From Mitsuaria sp. 7 (lineage in GTDB: Bacteria > Pseudomonadota > Gammaproteobacteria > Burkholderiales > Burkholderiaceae_C): a stretch of 64,000 nt of DNA. The notes beneath the pieces were generated by a model that saw only the letters and a list, made by a program, of their open reading frames with translations, was not told where the DNA came from and did not search any database. The position numbers were made by a program, and so were the translations under genes. Where the stretch lies: NCBI RefSeq assembly GCF_001653795.1, contig NZ_CP011514.1:4956727-5020726 (forward strand). Reading direction: 5' to 3'. Within the stretch, counting starts at the first letter, position 1. Each line of letters starts with the position of its first letter. This document shows, in pieces, positions 42,059-51,037 of this stretch.

Positions 42059-42695
42059 GCTGCTTCCTTTCGAGGTGTTGGGCGGCCAGGCTCACGGGGA
42101 AGCACAGCACGAAATAGAACAGCGCCACGCAGCCGAAGACCAGGAAGGGCTTGAAGCTCGCGTTGGCGATCATCCCGCCGGCCTTGGTCAGCTCCACGAA
42201 GCCGATCACCGATGCGAGCGCGGTGCCCTTGATGACCTGCACCAGGAAACCGACCGTCGGCGCGATCGCCAGACGCGCCGCCTGCGGCAGGATCACGTGG
42301 CGCAACTGCTCGCCGAAGCTCATCGCCAAGCTGCGCGCCGCCTCCCACTGACCGCGCGGGACGGCCTCGACGCAACCGCGCCATATCTCGACGAGGTAGG
42401 CGCTCGTGTAGAGCGTCAGCGCCAGCGAGGCCGCCGTCCACGCCGAGACGTCGATGCCCAGCAGCGACACGCCGAAGTAGGCGAGGAACAGCTGCATCAG
42501 CAGCGGCGTGCCTTGGAAGATGGCCACGTAGGCCCCGATCACGCGCTGCGTCTTGGGGCCCAAGCCGATTCGCAGGCACAGCAGCGTTCCACCGACCAGG
42601 CCGCCGCCGATGAAGGCGATCAGCGACAGCGCGACCGTCCAGCGCAACGCGAGGGCGAGGTTGCGCAGGATATCCCAGAGGGTGAACTCGATCAT
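42042..42695 (-). CDS. Amino acid ABC transporter permease (second)
   Basis: 217 aa from the ATG at 42695 (MIEFTLWDILRNLALALRWT). Five or so membrane segments; conserved FQGTPLLMQLFLAYFG and the EAARSLAMSFGEQLRHVILP loop of HisM/GlnP-type permeases. It overlaps the first permease by 4 bp and the ATPase by 17 bp. Confidence 0.9.
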   Translation of the reverse strand: MIEFTLWDILRNLALALRWTVALSLIAFIGGGLVGGTLLCLRIGLGPKTQRVIGAYVAIFQGTPLLMQLFLAYFGVSLLGIDVSAWTAASLALTLYTSAYLVEIWRGCVEAVPRGQWEAARSLAMSFGEQLRHVILPQAARLAIAPTVGFLVQVIKGTALASVIGFVELTKAGGMIANASFKPFLVFGCVALFYFVLCFPVSLAAQHLERKQHGRTA

Positions 42696-43363
42696 GGGCG
42701 CCTCCCGCTGCCGAAGAACCACTTCGGTCCCGCCCAGAGCAGCAGGCGCCGCGTGATCAGCGACAGCGCCAGGTAGATCGCCAGCGCGACGAAGGTGGCC
42801 TCGAAGGCGCGGAAGTTGCGGCTGTGGATGAGGTTGGCGGCGTAGCTCAGTTCCTCGGTGGAGATCTGGCCGCACACCGCGGTGCCGAGCATCACGATGA
42901 CGATCTGGCTGGTCATCGCGGGCCAGACGCGTTTGAACGCCGGCGGGAGGATCACGCGCGTGAAGACCTGCGTCGGACCGAGGGCCAGGCTTTGCGCCGC
43001 CTCCCATTGGCCCTTGGGCGCGGCCTGGATGCCGGCGCGCAGGATCTCGGTGCCGTAGGCGCCGAGGTTCAGCGTCATCGCGATCAGCGAGGCGGCTTCG
43101 GGCGACAGCTTCACGCCCAGCGCCGGCAGGCCGAAGAACACGAAGAACAGCTGCACGATGAAGGGCGTGTTGCGCAGCAGCTCGACGTAGACGCCGACGC
43201 CGCGCCGCAGCGCCGTCGACCCGCAGGCGCGCGCCCACGCGCCCAGGGTCGCGATCAGCAGGCCGAGCGGCACGGCGATCACCGTGAGGCCGACCGTCCA
43301 CGCGAGGCCGCGCAGCAGCAGCGGCCATTCGGCGAGGACGGCGCCGAAGTCGAACTCGATCAT
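42692..43363 (-). CDS. Amino acid ABC transporter permease (first)
   Basis: 223 aa. It starts MIEFDFGAVLAEWPLLLRGL; the loop EAAQSLALGPTQVFTRVILP and ELLRNTPFIVQLFFVFFGLP are standard for HisQ/GlnP permeases. It pairs with the second permease to form the membrane channel. It lies 60 bp after the substrate-binding protein gene and shares a 4-bp overlap with the next permease. Confidence 0.9.
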   Translation of the reverse strand: MIEFDFGAVLAEWPLLLRGLAWTVGLTVIAVPLGLLIATLGAWARACGSTALRRGVGVYVELLRNTPFIVQLFFVFFGLPALGVKLSPEAASLIAMTLNLGAYGTEILRAGIQAAPKGQWEAAQSLALGPTQVFTRVILPPAFKRVWPAMTSQIVIVMLGTAVCGQISTEELSYAANLIHSRNFRAFEATFVALAIYLALSLITRRLLLWAGPKWFFGSGRRP

Positions 43364-43423
43364 GGGCGGCTCCCGGAGTGCCTGCTAGGCGCGATCAATG
43401 CCGATGTGCAGCGACGTCGCCGC

Positions 43424-44248
43424 TCAGAGCGGCAGCTCGCCCGCGCCGCGGCCCAGCCACTTCTTGGAGAGCGCCTCGAGTTCCCCGCCCTGCTTGGCGG
43501 CGGCGACGATCGCGTTGACCTTCGCGAGCAGCGCGTCCTCGCCCTTGGCCACGCCGATGAAGCACGGGCTGTCCTTGAGCAGCAGCTTGTATTCGATGTT
43601 CAGCCCGGGCTGGCGCTGCATCAGGTTGCCGGCGACGGCGGCGCTGGTGGCGACCACCTGCGTCTGGCCGGCGGCGAACGCGGCGATGGTCGCGTTGTTG
43701 TCCTCGAAGCGCTTGAACTCCAGCGTCGAAGGTGCGACCTTGGCGAGTTCCTGATCCTCCATCGCGCCGCGTGTCACGGCGACGGTCTTGCCGGCGAGGT
43801 CGGCGAAGCTCTTGATCGCCAGGCTCTTGGGCGCAAAGACCGCTTGGTAGAACGGCGCGTAGGCCGAGCTGAACGAGATGACCTTCTCGCGCTCCGGATT
43901 CTTGCCGAGCGTCGAGATGACGAGGTCGGCCTTCTTCGTCTGCAGATACGGAATGCGGTTGGCGCTGGTGACGGGGACCAGCTCGACCTTCACGCCGAGC
44001 TTGGCGGCGATCAGCTCGGCCATCGCGACGTCCAGGCCTTGCGGCTTCATGTCCGGACCGACGAAGCCGTACGGCGGGTAGTCGGTCGGGATCGCGATCT
44101 TGATCGTCTTGGACTTCGTGATCGTGTCCAGCGCGGTCTGCGCGTGCGCGCCCGGCGCGATGAAGCCGATGCTCAGGCCGAGGCCGGCGGCCAGCAGCAG
44201 GCGACGCGGCACGAGCGTGCGGACGGAGGGACGGACGGCGTGGCTCAT
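43424..44248 (-). CDS. Amino acid ABC transporter, substrate-binding protein
   Basis: 274 aa. Signal peptide LLLAAGLGLSIGFIAPGAHA, then a class 3 solute-binding domain: KIAIPTDYPPYGFVGPDMKP, GLDVAMAELIAAKLGVKVEL and ISTLGKNPEREKVISFSSAY. It delivers the ligand to the two permeases in the periplasm. The ATG at 44248 overlaps the gntR stop (ATGA). Confidence 0.92.
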   Translation of the reverse strand: MSHAVRPSVRTLVPRRLLLAAGLGLSIGFIAPGAHAQTALDTITKSKTIKIAIPTDYPPYGFVGPDMKPQGLDVAMAELIAAKLGVKVELVPVTSANRIPYLQTKKADLVISTLGKNPEREKVISFSSAYAPFYQAVFAPKSLAIKSFADLAGKTVAVTRGAMEDQELAKVAPSTLEFKRFEDNNATIAAFAAGQTQVVATSAAVAGNLMQRQPGLNIEYKLLLKDSPCFIGVAKGEDALLAKVNAIVAAAKQGGELEALSKKWLGRGAGELPL

Positions 44249-45030
44249 AACAAGGCTCCTAGGTAGGGGGCGGGGGCGGAATCGGTGGCGTCGGCCGCGG
44301 CCGTGCGCGCACGGGAACGGCGCGCCGGCGAGGCGGAAGACGATGCGGAGGCGCTCGACGCCATCGGCGTCAGCGCCTGGCGCAAGTGATGCAGCGGGTC
44401 GTCGGTCTGCGTTTCCAGCTGCAGCCCGGCCTGCACGCTGGCGAGGTGCTCGGCCATCAGCGCCTCGGCGCGGACGGCGTCGCCCTGTTCGAGCGCGGCC
44501 ACGATGGCGACGTGCTCCTGGCAGGACTGCGCGGCGTCGTGCGACGACTGGTAGAGCATCGCGATCAGCGTGGTGCGCGCGGTGTAGTCGCGCAGCGTGT
44601 CGGCGAGCAGGCTGTTGCCGAGGCACTCGGCCAGGCAGACGTGGAAGTCGCCGAGCAGGAAGCTGCGCGCGCCGACGTCGTCGCCGCGCAGGGCCGCCTT
44701 CTCCTGCGCGAGGTGTTTCTTCAGGCGCGTGAGCGCGGGCTTGTCGAGCGGCCGCCGACCCCGCAGCAGGCCGAGCTCGATGACGCGTCGCGCCTCGAAA
44801 GCCTCACGGGCTTCATCGCGCGAGGGGGCGATGAGATACCAGCCGCGGCGCGCGCTGACGGTGACGATGCCGCGCGCCGCGAGACGCGTCAGCGCCTCAC
44901 GGACGATGGTGCGGCTGCAGTCGAAGAGCAGCGCGAGCTGCTGCTCGCCGAGACGCGTGCCCGGCGCCAGCTTCTGCGCGAGCACGGCATCGATGATGCG
45001 CTGGCTGATGTCGGTGGCGGTGATGCCCAT
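44245..45030 (-). CDS. GntR-family regulator, FadR/FCD type
   Basis: 261 aa from the ATG at 45030 (MGITATDISQRIIDAVLAQK); upstream in-frame codons are poor. Winged helix with LGEQQLALLFDCSRTIVREALTRLA, an FCD-type helical domain (FHVCLAECLGNSLLADTL, and ALMAEHL with a metal-ligand-like His). A Ser/Ala/Arg-rich tail is less conserved. It is the first gene of the ABC operon, overlapping the substrate-binding gene by 4 bp, so it probably regulates the operon in response to the imported compound. Confidence 0.9.
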   Translation of the reverse strand: MGITATDISQRIIDAVLAQKLAPGTRLGEQQLALLFDCSRTIVREALTRLAARGIVTVSARRGWYLIAPSRDEAREAFEARRVIELGLLRGRRPLDKPALTRLKKHLAQEKAALRGDDVGARSFLLGDFHVCLAECLGNSLLADTLRDYTARTTLIAMLYQSSHDAAQSCQEHVAIVAALEQGDAVRAEALMAEHLASVQAGLQLETQTDDPLHHLRQALTPMASSASASSSASPARRSRARTAAADATDSAPAPYLGALL

Positions 45031-45179
45031 GCAAGGGGCTTTGCAGCTTCCGTGCCAGCGCGGGTCCACCCTGCCTTCCCAGGCTCATCTGTCTTGTATG
45101 CAAGCCAGAACGACACCCGCGCACCGCCGTTGCGCACAAGCTTGGTGTGGCGGGCACTGTCGCAGTGCCTGCCTCGCCG

Positions 45180-45956
45180 TCAATGCGGCCACGGCGCTTC
45201 GATGTTGTCCATCGCAGACGGGTGAGGACGCTCATCGTCTTCGGACAGTTCCGCCTGATCCATCAAGAATGGAGCGTGCTTGATCTTCTCGTAAAGATTC
45301 AGCAGTCGACGCTCCGCCTTCTCGAGAAGGATGTCGTAGCGCATCAACGTGATCGTGGTCTGGGGCCCGGCGTTCCAGAACTCCTCTTCCCCGCGTTGGA
45401 TGCCCTCTCCGAGGACATAGCAGTCAATCTTCGTGTGAGCTTTGAAGCATCCGTGATTCCGAAGCTCCTTCACGTACTTCGCCACCTGCGACCGCTCGGT
45501 ATCCCCGATCTCCGTGCCGGTCGTCTTCAGTTCAATGAGTGCGAGATGCTTGATGCCGTTGACCTCATGCACGGCGTCGTAAGACGGGCAGGCGTAGAGC
45601 CCGATGCTGCTATCGGGTAACACAACGAAGTCAGGGCGATTTCGGGAGCCGACTGCCGTCGGATCCTTGAGGAACTTCCGGATCACTCGCGTCATGCCTG
45701 CGTTCGCCGTGAACTCGGCCGACTCGAACTCCGGACCAAACATCCACAACCCGCGCGCGACGAGCGGTTGCAGTTCGTGGACTTCATCGACGCCCACCAC
45801 ATCGAGCTTGCCGCGAAGCTCGGCGATCAGTCGCAGGCGGCACTCGACCTCGTTGAGCACCAGTGTCGCCATGCTGGCCGGCCAGCGGCTCAGGATGTCG
45901 CGGAGCGCGCCCGCATTCGCATTGGGCACGTGTTCATCGTTGCAAACTTCAATCAA
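45180..45956 (-). CDS. PD-(D/E)XK-like protein, apparent C-terminal part of a larger ATPase-type gene
   Basis: 258 aa. A nuclease-fold core is visible: Asp109 in RPDFVVLPD and E142-L-K144 in LALIELKTTGTEIG. The flanking pieces (ELQPLVARGLWMFGPEFES, KIDCYVLGEGIQRGEEEFWN, LLNLYEKIKHAP) match, from memory, the C-terminal domain of GHKL-type ATP-binding proteins, but no such ATPase domain lies upstream. Only about 100 bp separate its start from nadC. It is therefore either an independent gene or a remnant of a truncated one. Confidence 0.65.
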   Translation of the reverse strand: MIEVCNDEHVPNANAGALRDILSRWPASMATLVLNEVECRLRLIAELRGKLDVVGVDEVHELQPLVARGLWMFGPEFESAEFTANAGMTRVIRKFLKDPTAVGSRNRPDFVVLPDSSIGLYACPSYDAVHEVNGIKHLALIELKTTGTEIGDTERSQVAKYVKELRNHGCFKAHTKIDCYVLGEGIQRGEEEFWNAGPQTTITLMRYDILLEKAERRLLNLYEKIKHAPFLMDQAELSEDDERPHPSAMDNIEAPWPH

Positions 45957-46000
45957 TACTGTCTCCTTCGGTTGGGAAGGAACTCAGTGTCTGAAAGAAC

Positions 46001-46024
46001 TTCGGCGCCGAATATGGCGCCGAA
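46001..46024 (-). terminator. Hairpin after nadC, probable terminator
   Basis: Inverted repeat TTCGGCGCC-N6-GGCGCCGAA (perfect 9-bp arms), 31 bp beyond the nadC stop on the minus strand and followed there by GTTCTTTC. It also lies 45 bp upstream of the PD-(D/E)XK-like start, so it could act as an operator instead. Confidence 0.5.
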
Positions 46025-46054
46025 TTGCAGGAGTCGCTGATATCTGAGTCAGCG

Positions 46055-46915
46055 TCAGCCGTCGACCCGCATCGAGTAGTCGACCGCCTTCGCGTCCTTG
46101 GTCAGGCGTCCGACCGAGATGCGGTCGACGCCCGTCGCCGCGATCCAGCGCAGCTGGTCGAGGGCCACGCCGCCGGAGACTTCCAGCAAGGCCTGACCCC
46201 CGGCGATCGCCACCGCCTCGCGCATCATCGGCTCGCTGAAGTTGTCCAGCAGCACGCTGACCGCGCCGGCCTTCAAGGCCTCGCGCAGCTGCTCGATGGT
46301 CTCGACCTCGACCTGGATGGACACGCCGGCCTCCAGCGCCTGCGCCTGCTGCAGCGCCTGCGTCACACCGCCGGCCGCGGCGATGTGGTTCTCCTTGATC
46401 AGGATCCCGTCGTAGAGGGCCAGGCGTTGATTCGCCCCGCCGCCCACGCGCACCGCGTACTTCTGCGCCAGCCGCAGGCCGGGCAGCGTCTTGCGCGTGT
46501 CCAGCACCGCGCAGCCGCGCGGGTTCGGGCTCGCGCCTTCGATCGCGCGCGCATGCGCGCGCGTCGTCGTCGCCGTGCCCGACAGCAGCTGCAGGAAATT
46601 CAGCGCCGGGCGCTCGGCCGACAGCAGCGAACGGCCTTCGGCCTCGATGCGGCAGACCACCGTGTCGGGCGCCATGTCGGCGCCTTCCTCATACGACCAC
46701 TCGATCCGAGACGAACCGTCCAGCGCGAGGAACACGCCCTCGAACCAGTCGCGGCCGCACAGCACCGCCGCCTCGCGCACGCGGACATGCGCCGTCACGC
46801 GCCGGCCCGCCGGCACCAGCCGCGCGGTCCAGTCGCTGACGCCGATGTCCTCGAACAGCGCATCACGGATGTTGCGCGCGCGGGCCTCGTCCAGGGTCTC
46901 GTTGTGATCGAACAT
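46055..46915 (-). CDS. nadC: Nicotinate-nucleotide pyrophosphorylase
   Basis: 286 aa from the ATG at 46915; the open frame extends further up without family resemblance. Conserved blocks: ERPALNFLQLLSGTATTTRA, DTRKTLPGLRLAQKYAVRVG, ILIKENHIAAAGG, VEVETIEQLREAL, LLDNFSEPMMREAV. It turns quinolinate and PRPP into nicotinate mononucleotide in NAD synthesis. It lies 50 bp downstream of the FAH-family gene. Confidence 0.95.
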   Translation of the reverse strand: MFDHNETLDEARARNIRDALFEDIGVSDWTARLVPAGRRVTAHVRVREAAVLCGRDWFEGVFLALDGSSRIEWSYEEGADMAPDTVVCRIEAEGRSLLSAERPALNFLQLLSGTATTTRAHARAIEGASPNPRGCAVLDTRKTLPGLRLAQKYAVRVGGGANQRLALYDGILIKENHIAAAGGVTQALQQAQALEAGVSIQVEVETIEQLREALKAGAVSVLLDNFSEPMMREAVAIAGGQALLEVSGGVALDQLRWIAATGVDRISVGRLTKDAKAVDYSMRVDG

Positions 46916-46965
46916 CGTCGCGGGTCTCTGCCTTGCGCTCGTTGAACTTGGCTCGTTGAACCTGT

Positions 46966-47664
46966 TTACTCGGCCTCGCCGATCGTGATCGACAGTTCGC
47001 CGAAGCCTTCGATCACGCCGGTGATCTTGTCGCCCGGCTTCACCGGACCGACCCCTTCCGGCGTGCCCGTGTAGATCAGGTCGCCCGGTTCCAGGTGATA
47101 GAACTGCGACAGGTTGGCGACCAGCTCCGGAATGCTCCAGATCATGTCCGACAGGTCGCCGCGCTGCTTCTCCACGCCGTTCACGGACAGCGTGATCGCG
47201 CCCTTCGTCAGGTCGCCCTGCTCCGAACGCGGCACCAGCTCGGTGATCACCGCCGAGTGCTCGAAGCCCTTGCCCAGATCCCACGGCCGGCCGATGGCCT
47301 TGGCCTCGTTCTGCAGGTCGCGGCGCGTCATGTCCAGTCCGGCGGCGTAGCCCCAGACCGCATCGCCGGCCTGCTCGGGCGTGGCCTTGAACACCGGCTT
47401 GCCGATCGCCACCACCAGCTCCATCTCATAGTGCAGGTTCTTCGTGCCCGGCGCGTAGGGGATGGTGCCGCCCGACGGCGCCAGCGCGCTGGCCGGCTTG
47501 GTGAAGTAGAACGGCGGCTCGCGATCCGGGTCGCTGCCCATCTCGCGGGCGTGGGCGGCATAGTTGCGGCCGACGCAGAAGATGCGGCTGACGGCGTAAC
47601 GCGCGTCGGTGCCGCGCACGGCCACGGCGGCCTGCGGCGCTGGGGGGAAGAGGTAGGTGCTCAT
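46966..47664 (-). CDS. Fumarylacetoacetate hydrolase family protein
   Basis: 232 aa from the ATG at 47664. FAH fold: RIFCVGRNYAAHAREMG, metal-binding Glu residues in LHYEMELVVAIG, GFEHSAVITELVP, and LEPGDLIYTGTPEGVGPVKP. Members act on fumarylpyruvate, maleylpyruvate, oxaloacetate or acylpyruvates; the exact substrate is not decidable. It is divergent from rlpA and runs into nadC. Confidence 0.92.
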   Translation of the reverse strand: MSTYLFPPAPQAAVAVRGTDARYAVSRIFCVGRNYAAHAREMGSDPDREPPFYFTKPASALAPSGGTIPYAPGTKNLHYEMELVVAIGKPVFKATPEQAGDAVWGYAAGLDMTRRDLQNEAKAIGRPWDLGKGFEHSAVITELVPRSEQGDLTKGAITLSVNGVEKQRGDLSDMIWSIPELVANLSQFYHLEPGDLIYTGTPEGVGPVKPGDKITGVIEGFGELSITIGEAE

Positions 47665-47763
47665 GACGGTGCGGACGTAACGATCGAAACGATCATGAAA
47701 GGAAAGAGGGGTGCGCGCAGCATAACCTTGGCAAATCCGCGCCGCATTGCTAGGGTTGCGGCC

Positions 47764-49002
47764 ATGTTTGAAGCCCGCCCCGCCGGTCAGCGCCTGACCG
47801 TCCTGACGTGTGCCCTGATCCTGGCCGCCTGCGCCAGCCCTGGCCCCTCCTCCAACCGACCCTCCTCCGGCGGCTCCAAGGTCTCCTCCTGGCCCGACCG
47901 GGACGGCCCCGACGCCGTCGTCCCGCCCGACCTGAAGAAGGTCCCCGATGCCGTGCCCAAGCTGGAATCCATCCGCAAGGGCGGTCCCAACAAGCCGTAC
48001 GAGGTGCTCGGCGAACGCTACGAGCCGATCGCCGACGACAAGCCGCTGGTGCAGAAGGGACTCGCGTCCTGGTACGGCCGCAAGTTCCACGGCAAGCCGA
48101 CGTCCAGCGGCGAGATCTACAACATGTACGCGATGACCGCCGCGCACGCGACCATCCCGATCCCGAGCTACGCCCGCGTGCGCAACCCGAAGAACGGCCG
48201 CGAGATCATCGTGCGCATCAACGACCGCGGTCCGTTCCACAAGGGCCGCATCATCGATCTGAGCTACACGGCCGCGCTCAAGCTGGACGTGCTCAACGGC
48301 GTGGCGCCGGTGGAGATCGAACGCATCACCTACGAGGACATCCGCACCGGCGCGTGGACGCGCGACCGCGACACGCTCTCGCCCGATCCGAAGGTCGCCC
48401 CCGACACGCCGGTGTATGCCGCCGCCACGCCCAGCGGCGCGCCCGACCTGACGACCACCGCGCAGATGCGTCCGCCGGTCACGCCGGTGCCGGCGCAGGT
48501 GCCGCTGCCGACGCCCGTGATTCCGCCGGTCGCCAAGGCGGACCGGCCCGCGACATCGTCGACGCCTTCCGCGTCCCCCTCGACCGCCACAGCGGGAATG
48601 ACGGACGCGGGCATGACGCCCATTCCCATCACCGCGCTGCCGCCCGGCAGCGATCTGCCGCCGTCCGGCCAGACCAAGGCCGACGCGATGGCGGCCGCCA
48701 CCGCCGGCGCGATCGCCGCGACCGACTCGCAGGCCCCGGTGCCCGCGCTGAAGATCGCCGCGGCGGCGCAGGGCTACTGGCTGCAGTTCGGCGCGTTCTC
48801 GCGCATGGAAGGCGCCGAGCAGCTGCGCGAGCGCTTCACGCGCGGCATGGAAGAACTGGCGCCGATGCTGACGATCTTCAAGGACAAGAACCTGCACCGG
48901 CTGCAGGCCGGCCCGTTCGCGAGCCGCGAGGACGCCCGCGCCGCCGCGGACCGCGTCCGCACGTCGATGGCCCTGACGCCTATCCTGGTCGAACGGCGCT
49001 GA
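47764..49002 (+). CDS. rlpA: Septal ring lipoprotein / lytic transglycosylase RlpA
   Basis: 412 aa from the ATG at 47764. Lipobox at LAAC (a lipoprotein signal peptide), then the double-psi beta-barrel of RlpA (GLASWYGRKFHGKPTSSGE, MYAMTAAHATIPIPSYARVR, RINDRGPFHKGRIIDLS) and a C-terminal SPOR domain (GYWLQFGAFSRMEGAEQL). A long Pro/Ala/Thr-rich linker separates them. It binds and cleaves stem-less glycan at the division site. It is divergent from the FAH-family gene. Confidence 0.95.
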   Translation: MFEARPAGQRLTVLTCALILAACASPGPSSNRPSSGGSKVSSWPDRDGPDAVVPPDLKKVPDAVPKLESIRKGGPNKPYEVLGERYEPIADDKPLVQKGLASWYGRKFHGKPTSSGEIYNMYAMTAAHATIPIPSYARVRNPKNGREIIVRINDRGPFHKGRIIDLSYTAALKLDVLNGVAPVEIERITYEDIRTGAWTRDRDTLSPDPKVAPDTPVYAAATPSGAPDLTTTAQMRPPVTPVPAQVPLPTPVIPPVAKADRPATSSTPSASPSTATAGMTDAGMTPIPITALPPGSDLPPSGQTKADAMAAATAGAIAATDSQAPVPALKIAAAAQGYWLQFGAFSRMEGAEQLRERFTRGMEELAPMLTIFKDKNLHRLQAGPFASREDARAAADRVRTSMALTPILVERR

Positions 49003-49016
49003 TGGCCGCGCGGGCC

Positions 49017-49838
49017 TCAGCGCCCGCCGGCCACGTCCAGCGTCGCACCGACGGTGTAGCTGGCCGCGTCGGACATCAGCCAGGCGATGACCTCGGCGAT
49101 CTCCTCCGCGCGGCCGAGCCGTCCGATCGGAATGCCCTGGGCCGCCTCCGCCAGACGGGCCTGCAGCTCCTGCGCGGGCAGGCTGTCGGCATGGATGTCG
49201 GTCTCGATGACGCCGGGGCGCACGCCGTTGACCCGGATGCCCTGCCCGATCAGCTCATGCCCCAGGCTCAGGGTCAGCGTGTCCACCGCGCCCTTGCTGG
49301 CGGCGTAGTCCGAATAGAGATTCGCCGATCCGCGCTGCGCCGCACGCGAGGACAGGTTGACGATCGCGCCGCCGCGTCCGCCCCGCGCCGTGCTCATCCG
49401 CGCGGCGGCCTGCTGCGTGCAGTAGATCAACCCGAAGACATTGACCTCGAAGACGCGCCGGATGCGCTCGGGGGTCAGGTCTGCCAGCGAGGCCATGCGC
49501 CCCACCATGCCGGCGTTGTTCACCAGTCCGGTGAGCCGGCCGAGCCGCGCATCGACCGCCGCGAACATCGCCGCGACCTGATCCGGATCGCCGACATCGG
49601 CGCGGATGGTCTCGGCCCGCCGGCCCAGCGCCCGCACGCGCGACGCGATGGCCTCGGCGGCGGCGTCGTCCTGCCGGTAGTTGAGCGCCAGGTCGTGACC
49701 CCGCGCGGCGAGCAGCAGCGCGGTCGCCGCGCCGATGCCCCGTCCGGCGCCGGTGATCAGCGTGATCGGGCGATCAGCCACGGCCGTGGCAAACACGGGG
49801 CCTCCGGCCCCCTCCGAGTCAGGGACACCATTCGTCAT
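49017..49838 (-). CDS. Short-chain dehydrogenase/reductase
   Basis: 273 aa from the ATG at 49838. Cofactor motif TGAGRGIG, NNAG, Ser in IVNLSSRAAQRG, and Tyr-x-x-x-Lys in YSDYAASKGA; the C-terminus is YTVGATLDVAGGR. FabG-like, probably NADP-dependent (Arg after the glycine motif). The family acts on many carbonyl substrates. It is convergent with rlpA (15 bp) and divergent from the GGDEF gene. Confidence 0.9.
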   Translation of the reverse strand: MTNGVPDSEGAGGPVFATAVADRPITLITGAGRGIGAATALLLAARGHDLALNYRQDDAAAEAIASRVRALGRRAETIRADVGDPDQVAAMFAAVDARLGRLTGLVNNAGMVGRMASLADLTPERIRRVFEVNVFGLIYCTQQAAARMSTARGGRGGAIVNLSSRAAQRGSANLYSDYAASKGAVDTLTLSLGHELIGQGIRVNGVRPGVIETDIHADSLPAQELQARLAEAAQGIPIGRLGRAEEIAEVIAWLMSDAASYTVGATLDVAGGR

Positions 49839-49870
49839 GGGCGTGATTGTGCGCGCGGCATCGCTTTGCG

Positions 49871-51037
49871 ATGATGGTCCGCATGCCGCCACTCGACACC
49901 GCCACGCTGCTGATGGTGATCGCCGTGATCGACGCGGTCGCGTGTGTCGTCTGGCTCGCGCTCGGCGATGTGCTGCGCATCGCGCCCCGCGCGTCGCGAC
50001 GGATCTCCGCACACCACGGCCTGCTCGCGCTGAGCTGGTGGCCCGCGCTGCCGGCCTCGATGGAGCGGCTGATCGGCCTGCCGCTGGACCTCGTCGCCGC
50101 CGGCTTCCTCACCGCGGGTGCCCGCGCGCTGACCCGGGATCGCGACAACGTCCGCGACATCGTGGGCATCGTCCTGCTCGGCTTCGCCGCCGTCGCCTGC
50201 ACGGCCGGCGATCCGGACCCCGACCGGGCGCGCGCCTTCTCCAACTTCATCGTCGGCGTTCTGGCGCTGATGGCGGCGCGCGATGTGGCCGTCGGCGCGG
50301 GCTTCCGCATCGCGCTCACCGGCGTGCTGGTCCTGCCCTTCGGCGCGTTCGCCACGGTCTGCCTCTGGCGCACGGCGACCTTGCTCGGCTGGCTTCCTCC
50401 GGCGTATGCCCTGGCGGGACCGGGCGTCAACGTGCCGCTGGTCATGCTGATCCTGGTCGTGGACGTGACCATGGCCACGGGACTGATCGCGCTCGTCATC
50501 CAGCGCCTGATCGCGCGGGTGCGCCACCTCATGCGCCGCGACGCGTTGACCGGCCTGCTCAACCGCCGCGCGCTGGAGGAGCACCTGGCCCGCATGCAGG
50601 CCCGGACCGACCGCGGCCGGCGCAGCGCCGTGCTGATGCTGGACGTCGACCACTTCAAGCGCATCAACGACGAACTGGGCCATGCGGGCGGCGACGCCGC
50701 GTTGCAGCACCTGTCGGCCGTGCTCGGCGCGACGCTGCGCGACGCGGACTGCTTCGGCCGCCTCGGCGGCGAGGAATTCGCGGTGCTGCTGCCCGACACC
50801 GACCTCGAAGGCGCGATGCTGGTCGCGGAGCGGCTGCGTGACCTGCTGCAGAAGCAGCCGCTGGCCTGGGGCGACAAGCTCTGGCCGATCAGCGCCAGCT
50901 TCGGCGTCGCGACGATGCGCCCGGGCGACCCCCACGGCCACGGCGCGCTCACGCGGGCCGACGCCGCGATGTACGCGGCCAAGGCGCGCGGGCGCAACCG
51001 CGTGCTGCGCGCCGCCGGCGAGGCGGAGTTCGCCTGA
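49871..51037 (+). CDS. Membrane diguanylate cyclase (first of tandem pair)
   Basis: 388 aa. Six or so membrane segments (about residues 10-205), then a GGDEF domain with G-G-E-E-F and R-D-A-D five residues upstream (RxxD inhibitory site). Substrate-binding DVDHFKRIND and GHAGGD are intact, so it should be an active diguanylate cyclase. The start is uncertain: 49871, 49874 or 49883; none has a clear ribosome binding site. The stop and the next start share TGATG (1-base overlap). Confidence 0.9.
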   Translation: MMVRMPPLDTATLLMVIAVIDAVACVVWLALGDVLRIAPRASRRISAHHGLLALSWWPALPASMERLIGLPLDLVAAGFLTAGARALTRDRDNVRDIVGIVLLGFAAVACTAGDPDPDRARAFSNFIVGVLALMAARDVAVGAGFRIALTGVLVLPFGAFATVCLWRTATLLGWLPPAYALAGPGVNVPLVMLILVVDVTMATGLIALVIQRLIARVRHLMRRDALTGLLNRRALEEHLARMQARTDRGRRSAVLMLDVDHFKRINDELGHAGGDAALQHLSAVLGATLRDADCFGRLGGEEFAVLLPDTDLEGAMLVAERLRDLLQKQPLAWGDKLWPISASFGVATMRPGDPHGHGALTRADAAMYAAKARGRNRVLRAAGEAEFA

